Source of the DNA: Rhodoblastus acidophilus
GTDB taxonomy: Bacteria > Pseudomonadota > Alphaproteobacteria > Rhizobiales > Beijerinckiaceae
NCBI RefSeq assembly: GCF_025961575.1
Contig: NZ_JAOQNX010000017.1
Location: 1-64,000 of the forward strand
Direction of reading: 5' to 3'
Length of the DNA stretch: 64,000 nucleotides
Under the pieces are notes generated by a model that saw only the letters and a program-made list of their open reading frames with translations, was not told where the DNA came from and made no database searches. Shown here in pieces: positions 8,638 through 17,417 of this stretch. The position numbers and the translations under genes are program-made. Numbering within the stretch: the stretch's first letter is position 1; each line of letters starts with the position of its first letter.

Positions 8638-8652
8638 CTGACCGACGGTCAG
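8638..8652 (+). promoter_or_regulatory. Palindromic operator candidate
   Basis: CTGACC-GAC-GGTCAG has 6-bp arms and a 3-bp spacer. It lies about 30 bp downstream of a TATAAT and 36 bp before the first gene of the DUF2249/NnrS-like/hemerythrin operon. The bound regulator is unknown. Confidence 0.4.
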
Positions 8653-8657
8653 TGTAT

Positions 8658-8679
8658 CCCAGTTGTCCGCGCAACTGGG
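8658..8679 (+). promoter_or_regulatory. Hairpin overlapping the ribosome binding site
   Basis: CCCAGTTG-TCCGCG-CAACTGGG forms a perfect 8-bp stem. Its 3' arm overlaps the GGGGAGA ribosome binding site of the next gene (TTG start at 8689), so folding could limit translation of the first cistron. Confidence 0.45.
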
Positions 8680-8688
8680 GAGACGAAA

Positions 8689-8952
8689 TTGGACGCAAAC
8701 GAAGGCCCCCGCGTCTGGCAGGCCGAAGAAGGGCTCCATGTCGATGTGCGTGGGCTGCCCTGTCCCGAACCGATGGTCACTGTGCTGCAATTGATCGACA
8801 GCGGCATGGCCGAGGATTTTTTGGTGGCGCACCTGAGCCAGGAGCCGCTGCTGCTCTATCCCGAATTGAATGAGCGCGGCTGGCGTCATCGGCTGCGGAT
8901 GACCGATCAGCCCACCCATGTCGCGCTCGAAATGACCCGGCCGCGCGCATGA
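8689..8952 (+). CDS. DUF2249/TusA-like small protein
   Basis: The 87-residue protein has the signature VDVRGLPCPEPMV near residue 18 and PLLLYPELNERGW near 50, typical of DUF2249 proteins, which resemble the TusA sulfurtransferase fold; a Cys is present in the CPEP position. DUF2249 genes commonly sit with hemerythrin-like genes in nitric oxide or denitrification contexts, as here. The start is TTG at 8689, chosen because GGGGAGA lies at good spacing. Its stop overlaps the next ATG (ATGA), so it is translationally coupled to the membrane protein. The biochemical role is unknown. Confidence 0.75.
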   Translation: MDANEGPRVWQAEEGLHVDVRGLPCPEPMVTVLQLIDSGMAEDFLVAHLSQEPLLLYPELNERGWRHRLRMTDQPTHVALEMTRPRA

Positions 8953-10205
8953 CCGCCTTTCTCGCCTCCGCCAAAAGCCGGCTGTTGCCGGCCTCGGTTC
9001 CGTTCCGCTTTTTCGCAGCGGCGAGCGTGCTCCATGTCGCGCTCTGGGTCGCGCTGATTTTTGCCGCCGGCGAATTCACGCAATTTCGCGGCGGGGTGGG
9101 AAAATCGCTCGCAGCCGTGCATCTTCTCACCGTCGGCGTGCTGGTGATGACGGCCGCGGGGGCCTCCGTGCAATTGCTGCCGGTTGCGACCTCGCGCCCG
9201 CTGGCGGCGGTGGCTCCGATCAAAATCGTGTTCTGGCTGCTCGCGCCCGGCGCACTCGCCCTGGTCGGCGGCATGGGGTTTGGCCATGTCGGCGCGATGA
9301 TCGTCGGCGCGACCGCCTGCGTCCTGGGATTGCTGCTGTTCGCCGTCCTGTTCGCCGACAATCTAAGGCGCTCCGCGAGCATGCCACTGGTCCAGGCCTA
9401 TGGCTGGGCGGCTTTTGTCTCACTGATCCTTCTGCTGGCGCTTGGTCTCGCGCTGGCTTTCGACAATTGCATCGGTTTTTTGAGCGACCACGCCGGGCTG
9501 GCGCTGCTCCACATGATCTTGGGCGCCTTCGGTTTCATGGGCCTGCTGGCGCTCGGGTTCAGCCACGTCCTCGTGCCGATGTTCGCCCTGGCGAGCGCGC
9601 CCAAGGGACGCTTGGCCTGGGTCGGATTTTTCCTCGCTACGGCGACGGTGGCTCTGGCTTCGACGGGCGCCTTTTTCGGAAACGCGCTCGTGCTGTCGGC
9701 GTCATGCCTACTCGGCCTCGCGGCGATCGCCGTGCATGTGCAGCTGATGCGCGCGACTTTGAAAAAAGGTATGCGCAAGCGCCTGGGCCTGTCCTTCGTC
9801 CTGGTCAAAATCTCCTGGGCGATGCTGGCGCTGACGCCGCTGGTCGGCCTCGCCGCGCTTTACGGGCTGCCAGGCGGCGCCACCCTGTTCGGCCTCGTCG
9901 CGCTTGGCGGCTGGCTGATGACCTTTCTCTTCGCCATCCTGCAACGCATCGCGCCATTCCTGGCCTCCATGCATGTCACGCGGGCGAGCGGCGGGCCGGT
10001 GCTGCTGTCAGACCTGGGCGCCAGCGCGCCTCTGACTGTCCATGCCTGGTGCCACCTCGCCGCGCTCGCCGGACTGTCGGTCGCGATCGTGCTCGACAAC
10101 GCCATTCTCGCCGCGCTCGCTTCGGCGGTCGGCCTCGCGAGCTCCCTGGCTTTCGCCACCTTCATCGCCGGAATTGTGAAGCGCGTCGCTTCAGGCACAA
10201 CTTGA
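8949..10205 (+). CDS. Polytopic membrane protein, NnrS/heme-copper-like
   Basis: The 418-residue protein is almost entirely hydrophobic, with about 11-12 predicted membrane helices. Conserved-looking His residues occur inside or at the ends of helices (AAVHLLTVGVL, GFGHVGAM, LLHMILGAFGF, LGFSHVLVPMF). This pattern resembles NnrS and related heme-binding membrane proteins linked to nitric oxide metabolism, and distantly heme-copper oxidase subunit I. It overlaps the DUF2249 gene by 4 bp and is followed 10 bp later by a hemerythrin, so the three form one operon. Family assignment is by pattern and context only. Confidence 0.6.
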   Translation: MTAFLASAKSRLLPASVPFRFFAAASVLHVALWVALIFAAGEFTQFRGGVGKSLAAVHLLTVGVLVMTAAGASVQLLPVATSRPLAAVAPIKIVFWLLAPGALALVGGMGFGHVGAMIVGATACVLGLLLFAVLFADNLRRSASMPLVQAYGWAAFVSLILLLALGLALAFDNCIGFLSDHAGLALLHMILGAFGFMGLLALGFSHVLVPMFALASAPKGRLAWVGFFLATATVALASTGAFFGNALVLSASCLLGLAAIAVHVQLMRATLKKGMRKRLGLSFVLVKISWAMLALTPLVGLAALYGLPGGATLFGLVALGGWLMTFLFAILQRIAPFLASMHVTRASGGPVLLSDLGASAPLTVHAWCHLAALAGLSVAIVLDNAILAALASAVGLASSLAFATFIAGIVKRVASGTT

Positions 10206-10215
10206 GGAGTTTCAA

Positions 10216-10689
10216 ATGTTCGCCAACCGCATCAGCCAGACTCTTCATGAGGAACACAGCGCCACCATCGAATTAATGGAGCGCCTCGAAGCCATGATCC
10301 CGCGCAAAACCCCGCTCGACGCCAAAAACCCGCTGCTGCGCGATCTCGCCGCCGCCATTGAGGCCGACACGATCCGCCATTTCGATTTCGAGGAGCAGCA
10401 CCTGTTTCCCATGCTCGCCTCGGTCGGCGACCAGTTGATCGGCGACCACCTCACCGAGGAGCACAATTTTATGCGCCCGGTGGCGGAGCGGTTGAAGGGG
10501 CTTTGCGATACGGCGCAACAAACCGGCTTCGACGAGGAGAGCTGGAAACAGTTCCAGCGCGCCGGCGCTGAATTCGTGCAGCGCATGTTGATCCATGTGC
10601 AGAAAGAGGAAATGGCGCTGCTGCCGCTGATCGACGGCACGATGGACAGCGCGACCGAAGAGCGCCTTTTCGAGGTTTACGCCGGCTGA
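10216..10689 (+). CDS. Hemerythrin HHE domain-containing protein
   Basis: The 157-residue soluble four-helix protein carries the expected diiron ligand pattern: HEEHSAT at 11-17, RHFDFEEQHLFP near 55-65, DHLTEEHNFM near 80, and HVQKEEMALLP near 130. Hemerythrin-like proteins bind O2 or NO or sense them. It is the last gene of the DUF2249/NnrS-like operon, consistent with NO protection or oxygen buffering. GAGGAG precedes the ATG at good spacing. Confidence 0.88.
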   Translation: MFANRISQTLHEEHSATIELMERLEAMIPRKTPLDAKNPLLRDLAAAIEADTIRHFDFEEQHLFPMLASVGDQLIGDHLTEEHNFMRPVAERLKGLCDTAQQTGFDEESWKQFQRAGAEFVQRMLIHVQKEEMALLPLIDGTMDSATEERLFEVYAG

Positions 10690-10758
10690 TTTTTTCGCGG
10701 CCGCGCTTGCACATGCGGCCGCGACGCGATGTAACCTCCGCTAGGGGAGGCGGCGTCG

Positions 10759-11820
10759 ATGGCGGACAAACTTTCGCATTTGTGGCCGGGCGTTCCGCTG
10801 GCCCTTGGCTCCGCGCTGCTGTTCGGCCTCACCGCGCCGATGTCGAAACTTTTGCTGGTCGAGATCGATCCGCAATTGCTGGCGGGGACGCTCTATCTCG
10901 GCGCCGGCCTCGGTCTCGCCATCTCTCACCTCGCTTGGCGCGCGTTGAAAAGCGCGCCGGCGGAAGCGCCCTTGAGGTTTCGCGATCTTCCCTGGCTCGC
11001 GGCGATCATTGTGGCGGGCGGGCTGCTTGGCCCCTTGCTGCTGATGCTCGGCCTGAGCGAGACGAGCGCGGCCAACGCCTCGCTGCTGCTCAATCTCGAA
11101 GGGCTCGCCACCATGGCGATCGCCTGGATCGTTTTTCGCGAAAATTTTGACGCGCGGCTGCTGACGGGGGCTTTCGCCATTCTCCTCGGCGCTGTCGTCT
11201 TGTCGTGGCGGGGGAGCAGCGTGGCCTTGGACCAGGGCGCGCTGCTGGTCGCCGGCGCCTGTCTGTGCTGGGGCGTGGACAACAATTTGACGCGAAAACT
11301 GTCGTTCGCCAATCCCGTCGTCATCGCCGGGGTCAAGGGCCTCGTCGCCGGCGGCGTCAATGTCGCCGCAGCCTTCTATTATCGCGGCGCGGGGGCGCCG
11401 GCCGACGTCCTGTTCTCCGCGGCGATGCTCGGTTTCTTTGGCGTCGGCGTCAGCCTCGTCCTGTTCATCCTGGCGTTGCGCCATCTCGGGACGGCGCGGA
11501 CCGGCGCCTATTTTTCATTGGCCCCCTTCATCGGCGCGCTCGCCGCCGTCGCAGTTCTGCACGAGGATTTTTCGGTCCGCCTGCTTGGCGCGGGCGCACT
11601 GATGGCCTTGGGCGTCTGGCTGCATCTGTCCGAACGCCACGATCACGAACATGTCCATGATGCGCTGGAGCATGACCATGCCCATGTGCATGACGAACAT
11701 CACCGGCACGCGCACGAAGGCCCCGTGGTTGAGCCGCACGCGCATCGCCACCGTCACGAAGGTTTAGTCCACGCGCATCCGCACTATCCCGACCTGCACC
11801 ATCGCCACCGCCACGATTGA
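10759..11820 (+). CDS. EamA/DMT-family transporter with a His-rich cytosolic tail
   Basis: The 353-residue protein has two EamA-type halves making about 10 membrane helices (residues about 8-290), with the usual LxxxxLxxGxxL-type turns. After the last helix comes a 60-residue tail with 23 His plus many Asp/Glu (motifs HDHEHVHD, HDHAHVHDEHHRH, HHRHRHD). Ordinary DMT exporters end just after helix 10. The tail resembles metal-binding His-rich regions of CDF or nickel/cobalt proteins, so export or sensing of Ni, Co or Zn is a reasonable inference. GGGGAGG lies upstream of the ATG. It stands alone between the hemerythrin operon and a pseudogene. Confidence 0.85.
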   Translation: MADKLSHLWPGVPLALGSALLFGLTAPMSKLLLVEIDPQLLAGTLYLGAGLGLAISHLAWRALKSAPAEAPLRFRDLPWLAAIIVAGGLLGPLLLMLGLSETSAANASLLLNLEGLATMAIAWIVFRENFDARLLTGAFAILLGAVVLSWRGSSVALDQGALLVAGACLCWGVDNNLTRKLSFANPVVIAGVKGLVAGGVNVAAAFYYRGAGAPADVLFSAAMLGFFGVGVSLVLFILALRHLGTARTGAYFSLAPFIGALAAVAVLHEDFSVRLLGAGALMALGVWLHLSERHDHEHVHDALEHDHAHVHDEHHRHAHEGPVVEPHAHRHRHEGLVHAHPHYPDLHHRHRHD

Positions 11821-11822
11821 CG

Positions 11823-12040
11823 CTATTTCGCATCGCGGACATGGACGACGGCGAATTCGTCGGCGTAGAGCCGCCGCCAGCCGTCGAGCCGGTCAAAGGC
11901 CGCGATGGCGGGGGCGTCGGGCTGAAGCAGGGTCCAGGTAAAATCGTTATCGCTGGGGAAGCGGCGCATCTTTTCGGGGGCGTCCGAGTCGATGGCCGCA
12001 TGACAGGCGGCCGTCGATGAATGTCGGCGCGAACGTCGCC
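11823..12040 (-). pseudogene. Remnant of a membrane protein C-terminus
   Basis: A minus-strand frame ending at 11823 encodes FTWTLLQPDAPAIAAFDRL, then GWRRLYADEFAVVHVR and a stop. This looks like the soluble C-terminal end of alphaproteobacterial PMT-like or other polytopic membrane proteins. Just upstream, a different frame encodes ATFAPTFIDGR, which resembles the preceding FIDGR motif of the same family, so a frameshift separates the two. No membrane-domain part or start codon is found. I read it as the decayed 3' end of a gene. Confidence 0.45.
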
Positions 12041-12106
12041 TGCCTAGCGGGTAGCGGTTGATTTCGCGTCAGCCCGCCAACCGGATCGCCGGCGCGCGGG
12101 GTGGGT

Positions 12107-12882
12107 TCAGCGCAGGTTGAACCTGATGCTGGTCGCGGTGGAAAAACGCCCGCCGGGCGGGGGCGGGGTGTGCAGTGAACTCAAAATGGCGTGCGCCGCC
12201 CCGTCGAGCGCGCCATTCCCGGAGGAGTGGGTGATGGATTGGCTGATCACCCGGCCCGAGGGTCCGATGGTGAAGGCGACGCCGACCGAGCCCGTGACCC
12301 CGGCCGCCCGCGCTGCGGCGGGGAAGAATTTCTTGCGGTTCAGCTCGGCCACCACCAGGCCGGCATAGGCGCTGGGGGACATGCCGTTTGCGTGCTGCGC
12401 GCCATGGGCCGCGCCGCGCCGGGCTTCCGCGCGCGCCTGCTGGGCCTTGCGCCGCTCAAGCGCTTCTTCGCGCTCTTCCTCGCGCTCCTGCCGGCGCTTT
12501 TCCGCCAATTCGCGCTTGCGGCGCTCGGCCGCCGGGTCCGGCTGATCTTCCAGCTTGGCGACGGGCTTGGGCGGCGTCGGCTTGGCGACCGGCAACGGCG
12601 GCGCCTCGGGCGCGACGGTCTGCGGCGGCGGCGCGGTCAATTCGGGGGGCGCGGCGGCTGCGGCGGCTTCCGTGGGCGGCGGCGCCGCGGGCGCGATCTC
12701 TTCTTGCGGCTTCTGGTCCGCGTCGGATTCGCCGAGCGCGACCAGCCCGACTTCCATCGATTCCAGCGGCGGCGCGGGGACCACGTCGGGGTTGAAGGTG
12801 ATGAAGGCCGCGGAATGGGCCGCCACGATCAGCGCCAGGGCGGTGGGGCGCAGCCAGACCGGTCTGATCGCGGGCGCGACCG

Positions 12883-12886
<4 letters not shown>
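12107..12886 (-). CDS. tonB: TonB-family protein
   Basis: The 259-residue protein has one N-terminal membrane helix ([16 protein letters not shown], residues 16-31). A Pro/Ala-rich periplasmic spacer follows (about 40-120), then a charged Arg/Glu helix (about 120-165) and a C-terminal TonB domain (about 170-259: [16 protein letters not shown], then [15 protein letters not shown]). TonB transmits proton-motive force to outer-membrane receptors for siderophore, heme or vitamin uptake. It is the third gene of an exbB-exbD-tonB operon; its start overlaps the exbD stop by 4 bp. No receptor gene is in the window. Confidence 0.9.
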
Positions 12887-13344
<458 letters not shown>

Positions 13345-13349
13345 ACTCC

Positions 13350-13952
<603 letters not shown>

Positions 13953-14187
13953 GATGATTCCTTGGGCCGGGCGGCCGGCTTGTCGCATGTTTCCGCCGTA
14001 TTTACGACAGATTAACGGTGGCCGCCGCGCGAAGCCAGCGTGGGCGTTCGGGAAAAATTCCCGATTCCGTCCGGGGTTGCGCGGGCGCAAGCGCCGGGAA
14101 AATTCGGGGGCGCTCCCCGGCGGCGCCGAACTGTGGTTTGCTGCGGCGACAGGGTGAGGCAATGGCGGGCGAAGGACGGCAGCACTG

Positions 14188-15411
14188 ATGGCGCGGCGCG
14201 CGGGCGGGGCCGATCTTCCCCTGCATGGTGGACGCGTTCCCGCCTGGCTCGGCCAACGCATGACCCGGCTCGGGGCGGTGATCGCGGAAACCATTGTCCA
14301 TCATTACGGCCGCGACGAATTTTTAAGGCGTCTCGCTCATCCCTTCTGGTTCCAGTCCTTCGGCGCCGTCATGGGCATGGACTGGCATTCCTCGGGAATC
14401 ACCACCAGCGTGATCGGCGCGCTGAAACGGGGCTTGGAGCCGCTTTCGGGCGAACTGGGGCTTCACGTCTGCGGCGGTCGGGGAAAACATTCGCGGAAAA
14501 CCCCGCTCGAATTGCAGGAGATCGGCGCCCGCGTCGGTTTTGACGGCGCGGCGCTGGCCCAGGCCAGCCGCATGGTCGCCAAGGTCGACAGCGCCGCCGT
14601 GCAGGACGGTTTTGACCTCTATCTCCACGGTTTTGTCGTCGCCGACGACGGCAAATGGGTGGTGGTGCAGCAGGGCATGAACGGCGAAGCCCGCACCGCG
14701 CGCCGCTACCATTGGCTCTCCGAGGGTTTGGAGGATTTTGTCGATGCGCCCCACGCCGCCATCGACGGCCGGAACCAGGGCGAAATCGTCAATCTGACGG
14801 ACCGCCGCGCTGAAAAATCGCGGGCGCGGCAACTGGACCTTTTGCGCGACCTCGGCCCCGACGGCTGCGCGCGCGAATTTGCGGCGCTGGCGCCCAGGCC
14901 TGAGCCGATCCAGATGATGTTGCCGCATTTGATCATGCCCGCGCATCACGATGTCAGGTCCGACAATGTGGTGATGCGCCGTCTGCAGGGCGCGCTGGCC
15001 GCGGCGGCGGATGCGGGTCCAAAAGATTTTTCCGAATTGCTGATGGTCCCGGGCGTCGGCGCGCGCACCGTGCTGTCGCTGGCGATGGTCGCGGAGGTGG
15101 TGCATGGCGCGCCCTGCCGCTTTTCCGATCCCGCGCGGTTTTCCCTGGCGCATGGCGGCAAGGACCGACACCCCTTTCCGGTCGCGACGAAGGTTTTTGA
15201 CCAGACGATCGGCGTGCTGAAAAGCGCCGTCGCCAAAGCGAAGCTCGGCAATGACGACAGGCTCGAAGCCCTGCGCCGCCTGGACGCGCAGGCGCGTCGG
15301 CTGGAGACTGCGGGCGGCAAGACGTTTGAAGCGGTCGTCGGCGAGGAGCGCCGCCGCTCCGAGGAATTCGGCGGCAGGAGCGTGTTCGGCTGGGAAAAAG
15401 GTGAGGCTTGA
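14188..15411 (+). CDS. DUF763 family protein
   Basis: The 407-residue protein matches the DUF763 pattern: GGADLPLHGGRVPAWL at the N-terminus, DPFWFQ-like HPFWFQSFGAVMGMDWHSSG near 50-70, GGRGKHSRKTPLEL near 95-110 and a late helix-hairpin-like GVGARTVLSLAMVAEV near 290. The HhH-like part suggests nucleic-acid binding, but the family has no established function. It is followed after 51 bp by the periplasmic binding protein of an ABC importer; the spacing allows but does not prove co-transcription. Confidence 0.85.
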   Translation: MARRAGGADLPLHGGRVPAWLGQRMTRLGAVIAETIVHHYGRDEFLRRLAHPFWFQSFGAVMGMDWHSSGITTSVIGALKRGLEPLSGELGLHVCGGRGKHSRKTPLELQEIGARVGFDGAALAQASRMVAKVDSAAVQDGFDLYLHGFVVADDGKWVVVQQGMNGEARTARRYHWLSEGLEDFVDAPHAAIDGRNQGEIVNLTDRRAEKSRARQLDLLRDLGPDGCAREFAALAPRPEPIQMMLPHLIMPAHHDVRSDNVVMRRLQGALAAAADAGPKDFSELLMVPGVGARTVLSLAMVAEVVHGAPCRFSDPARFSLAHGGKDRHPFPVATKVFDQTIGVLKSAVAKAKLGNDDRLEALRRLDAQARRLETAGGKTFEAVVGEERRRSEEFGGRSVFGWEKGEA

Positions 15412-15462
15412 CCCCCGCGCGCCAATGGCTTCTGCTGCGGGGAGTTTTGACGGAGCGCGCCC

Positions 15463-16449
15463 TTGTTCCGAACTTCCTTCCTGGTTTGCCTGCTTCTCCT
15501 CCAATCCCTGGCGGCGCAAGCGGCTGACAAAGTGATCTTCGCCGCCAATTGGCTGGCCCAGCCCGAGCATGGCGGCTTTTATCAGGCGCTGGCCGACGGC
15601 ACTTATGCGAAATACGGCCTCGACGTCACCATCCTCCCCGGCGGCCCCCAAAAAAACAACCGTCTGCTGCTCGCGGCGGGAAAAGTCGATTTCTACATGG
15701 GCGACAACATTATCGGCCAGTTTTCGGCTCTGGCGGAGGACATTCCGATCGTCACGCTGGCCGCGATCTTCCAGAAAGACCCGCTGATCTTCATGTCGCA
15801 TCCGGGCGCGGGTTTCGACCGGTTCGAGGATTTGCCCAAGGCCAAGGCTTTTGTTGGCCTGGCGACGCTGACCACGGTCTGGCCGTGGATGGAGAAGAAA
15901 TGGGGTTTTTCGCGGAAAAACGTCGCGCCCTATAATTTCAATTCCGCGCCTTTTATCGCCGATAAAGCCTCGATCCAGCAGGGCTATGTCACCTCCGAAC
16001 CCTTCGCCATCGCGCGCGACGGCGGGTTCAAGCCGAACGTCTTCCTGCTCGCCGACCACGGCTTCGAAACCTATTCGACCACCATCGAGACGCGCCGCGA
16101 CTTTTTGGAGAAGAACCCGGATGTTGCGCGGCGGTTTGTCGAAGCTTCGATCCTCGGCTGGGTCCATTATCTCCATGGCGACAATGCCGCGGCCAATGCC
16201 GCGATCAAGGCGCAGAACCCGGATATCGACGACGCGCAGATCGCCTTTTCTATCGCGCAGATGAAGGCGTTCGGCATTGTCGAATCCGGCGATGCGCTGA
16301 CCAAGGGGATCGGCGCGATCGACCTGGCGCGCGTCCAGCGCCATTACGCCGAAATGGTGGAGGCGGGCGCGGCGGCAAAAGGGCTCGATGTCGCCAAGGG
16401 GCTCGACCTGCGCTTCGTCAATCACGGTCTTGGGCTGGACGGCAAGTGA
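15463..16449 (+). CDS. ABC transporter substrate-binding protein, NMT1/SsuA-like
   Basis: The 328-residue protein has a Sec signal peptide (residues 1-20, cleavage near AAQAADK) and an NMT1/THI5-type domain (FAANWLAQPEHGGFYQALADGTYAKYGLDV). This family captures pyrimidine precursors of thiamin, sulfonates, nitrate or other small molecules in the periplasm. The start is TTG at 15463, with GGAG seven bases upstream. Downstream are an ATPase and a permease of the same importer, though a 224-bp repeat-containing gap separates them. The ligand is not determined by sequence. Confidence 0.87.
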   Translation: MFRTSFLVCLLLLQSLAAQAADKVIFAANWLAQPEHGGFYQALADGTYAKYGLDVTILPGGPQKNNRLLLAAGKVDFYMGDNIIGQFSALAEDIPIVTLAAIFQKDPLIFMSHPGAGFDRFEDLPKAKAFVGLATLTTVWPWMEKKWGFSRKNVAPYNFNSAPFIADKASIQQGYVTSEPFAIARDGGFKPNVFLLADHGFETYSTTIETRRDFLEKNPDVARRFVEASILGWVHYLHGDNAAANAAIKAQNPDIDDAQIAFSIAQMKAFGIVESGDALTKGIGAIDLARVQRHYAEMVEAGAAAKGLDVAKGLDLRFVNHGLGLDGK

Positions 16450-16479
16450 TGCGAGCGGTCAAATGCAGGGCCTCCCTTG

Positions 16480-16538
16480 CTCCCCTTGCGGGAGAAGGTG
16501 GATCGCGGCGAAGGCGCGAGACGGATGAGGGGGTTATC
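16480..16538 (+). repeat. Interspersed palindromic repeat, copy 1
   Basis: The element contains CTCCCCTTGCGGGAGAAGG followed by GATCGCGGCGAAGGCGCGAGACGGATGAGG. Related copies occur at 44450, 47705 and 54981, always between genes. The first part is a hairpin; the second is a Cys-free GC-rich tail. Confidence 0.7.
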
Positions 16539-16630
16539 CACGATGGGACGTGCTGAGCGGTGGCGGGCGCCCCCTCGTCCGGCGCCAAAGCCCGTCCGGA
16601 AGGACGGGCGCCGTTTGACGCCCTATGGCG

Positions 16631-16656
16631 CCACCTTCTCCCGCAAGGGGAGAAGG
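16631..16656 (-). repeat. Inverted copy of the palindromic repeat
   Basis: CCACCTTCTCCCGCAAGGGG is the reverse complement of the start of the copy at 16480. The two copies bracket about 150 bp of noncoding DNA between the binding-protein and ATPase genes, so the gap is a composite repeat. Confidence 0.65.
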
Positions 16657-16673
16657 CAGGCCCCTTCACGCCG

Positions 16674-17417
16674 ATGAGCCCCCTTCTCTCCCTCCAAAAC
16701 CTGTCCCTCACCTTTCCCGGTCGCACGGCCCCGGCTCTGGACGGCGTCGACCTCACCGTCCGGCGCGGCGAAACCCTTTGTTTGCTCGGCCCCTCCGGTT
16801 GCGGCAAGAGCACGCTGCTGCGTCTGGTCGCCGGGCTCGAAACCCCGAGCGGCGGCGTCATCGACTGGTCCGACAAAAGGCCTGAGATCGGCTTCGTCTT
16901 CCAGGAGCCCAACCTTATGCCCTGGGCCGATGTCGCCGCCAATGTCGCCTTGCCCTTGCGACTGGCCGGCGTGAGCCGGTGCGAAGCGGCGTCGCGCGTC
17001 GAGGCGGCGCTGGAGCGGGTCGGGCTGAAAGGGCTGGCGAAAGTTTTGCCGCGCGAATTGTCCGGGGGCATGAAGATGCGCGTTTCTCTGGCGCGCGCGC
17101 TGGTGGACGGGCCGGACCTGCTGCTGCTTGACGAGCCCTTCGCCGCGCTGGACGAAATCACCCGCTGGGAGCTGAACGACGCGCTGCAAAACCTGCGCGC
17201 CGGCGTCACCATCCTGTTCGTCACCCATTCGGTCTATGAGGCCGCCTATCTCGCCGACCGCGTCTGCATCCTGCGCGCCAACCCGGGCCGCGTCCACGCC
17301 CTGGTCGCGCTGGAGGAGGCGCGGGCGAAAGGGGCGGCGCTGCGCGCCAGCCCGGCCTATGCGCAAACCTGCGTGCGCCTCAGCGAAGGCCTGCGGCAGG
17401 CGATGGAGGCCGCATGA
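16674..17417 (+). CDS. ABC transporter ATP-binding protein (SsuB/TauB/NrtD type)
   Basis: The 247-residue ATPase has Walker A GPSGCGKST near residue 40, Q-loop FVFQEPNLMPW, signature LSGGMKMR, Walker B LLLLDEPFAALDE and switch His in VTHSVYEA. It powers the adjacent importer. The open frame extends upstream to 16560, but ATG at 16674 begins the conserved beta strand (LLSLQNLSLTFPG) right after the repeat. The stop overlaps the permease start (ATGA). Confidence 0.92.
   Translation: MSPLLSLQNLSLTFPGRTAPALDGVDLTVRRGETLCLLGPSGCGKSTLLRLVAGLETPSGGVIDWSDKRPEIGFVFQEPNLMPWADVAANVALPLRLAGVSRCEAASRVEAALERVGLKGLAKVLPRELSGGMKMRVSLARALVDGPDLLLLDEPFAALDEITRWELNDALQNLRAGVTILFVTHSVYEAAYLADRVCILRANPGRVHALVALEEARAKGAALRASPAYAQTCVRLSEGLRQAMEAA

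Noticed and set aside
10690-10758. Hairpin after the hemerythrin gene as a terminator
   Set aside because: CGCGGCCGC/GCGGCCGCG can pair, but the T-run precedes the stem instead of following it.
14323-16425. Minus-strand 700-codon frame
   Set aside because: It overlaps the DUF763 and binding-protein genes fully in antisense and shows only GC-driven openness.
16450-16673. Possible insertion sequence
   Set aside because: Inverted copies are short palindromic repeats; no transposase or target-site duplication is visible.
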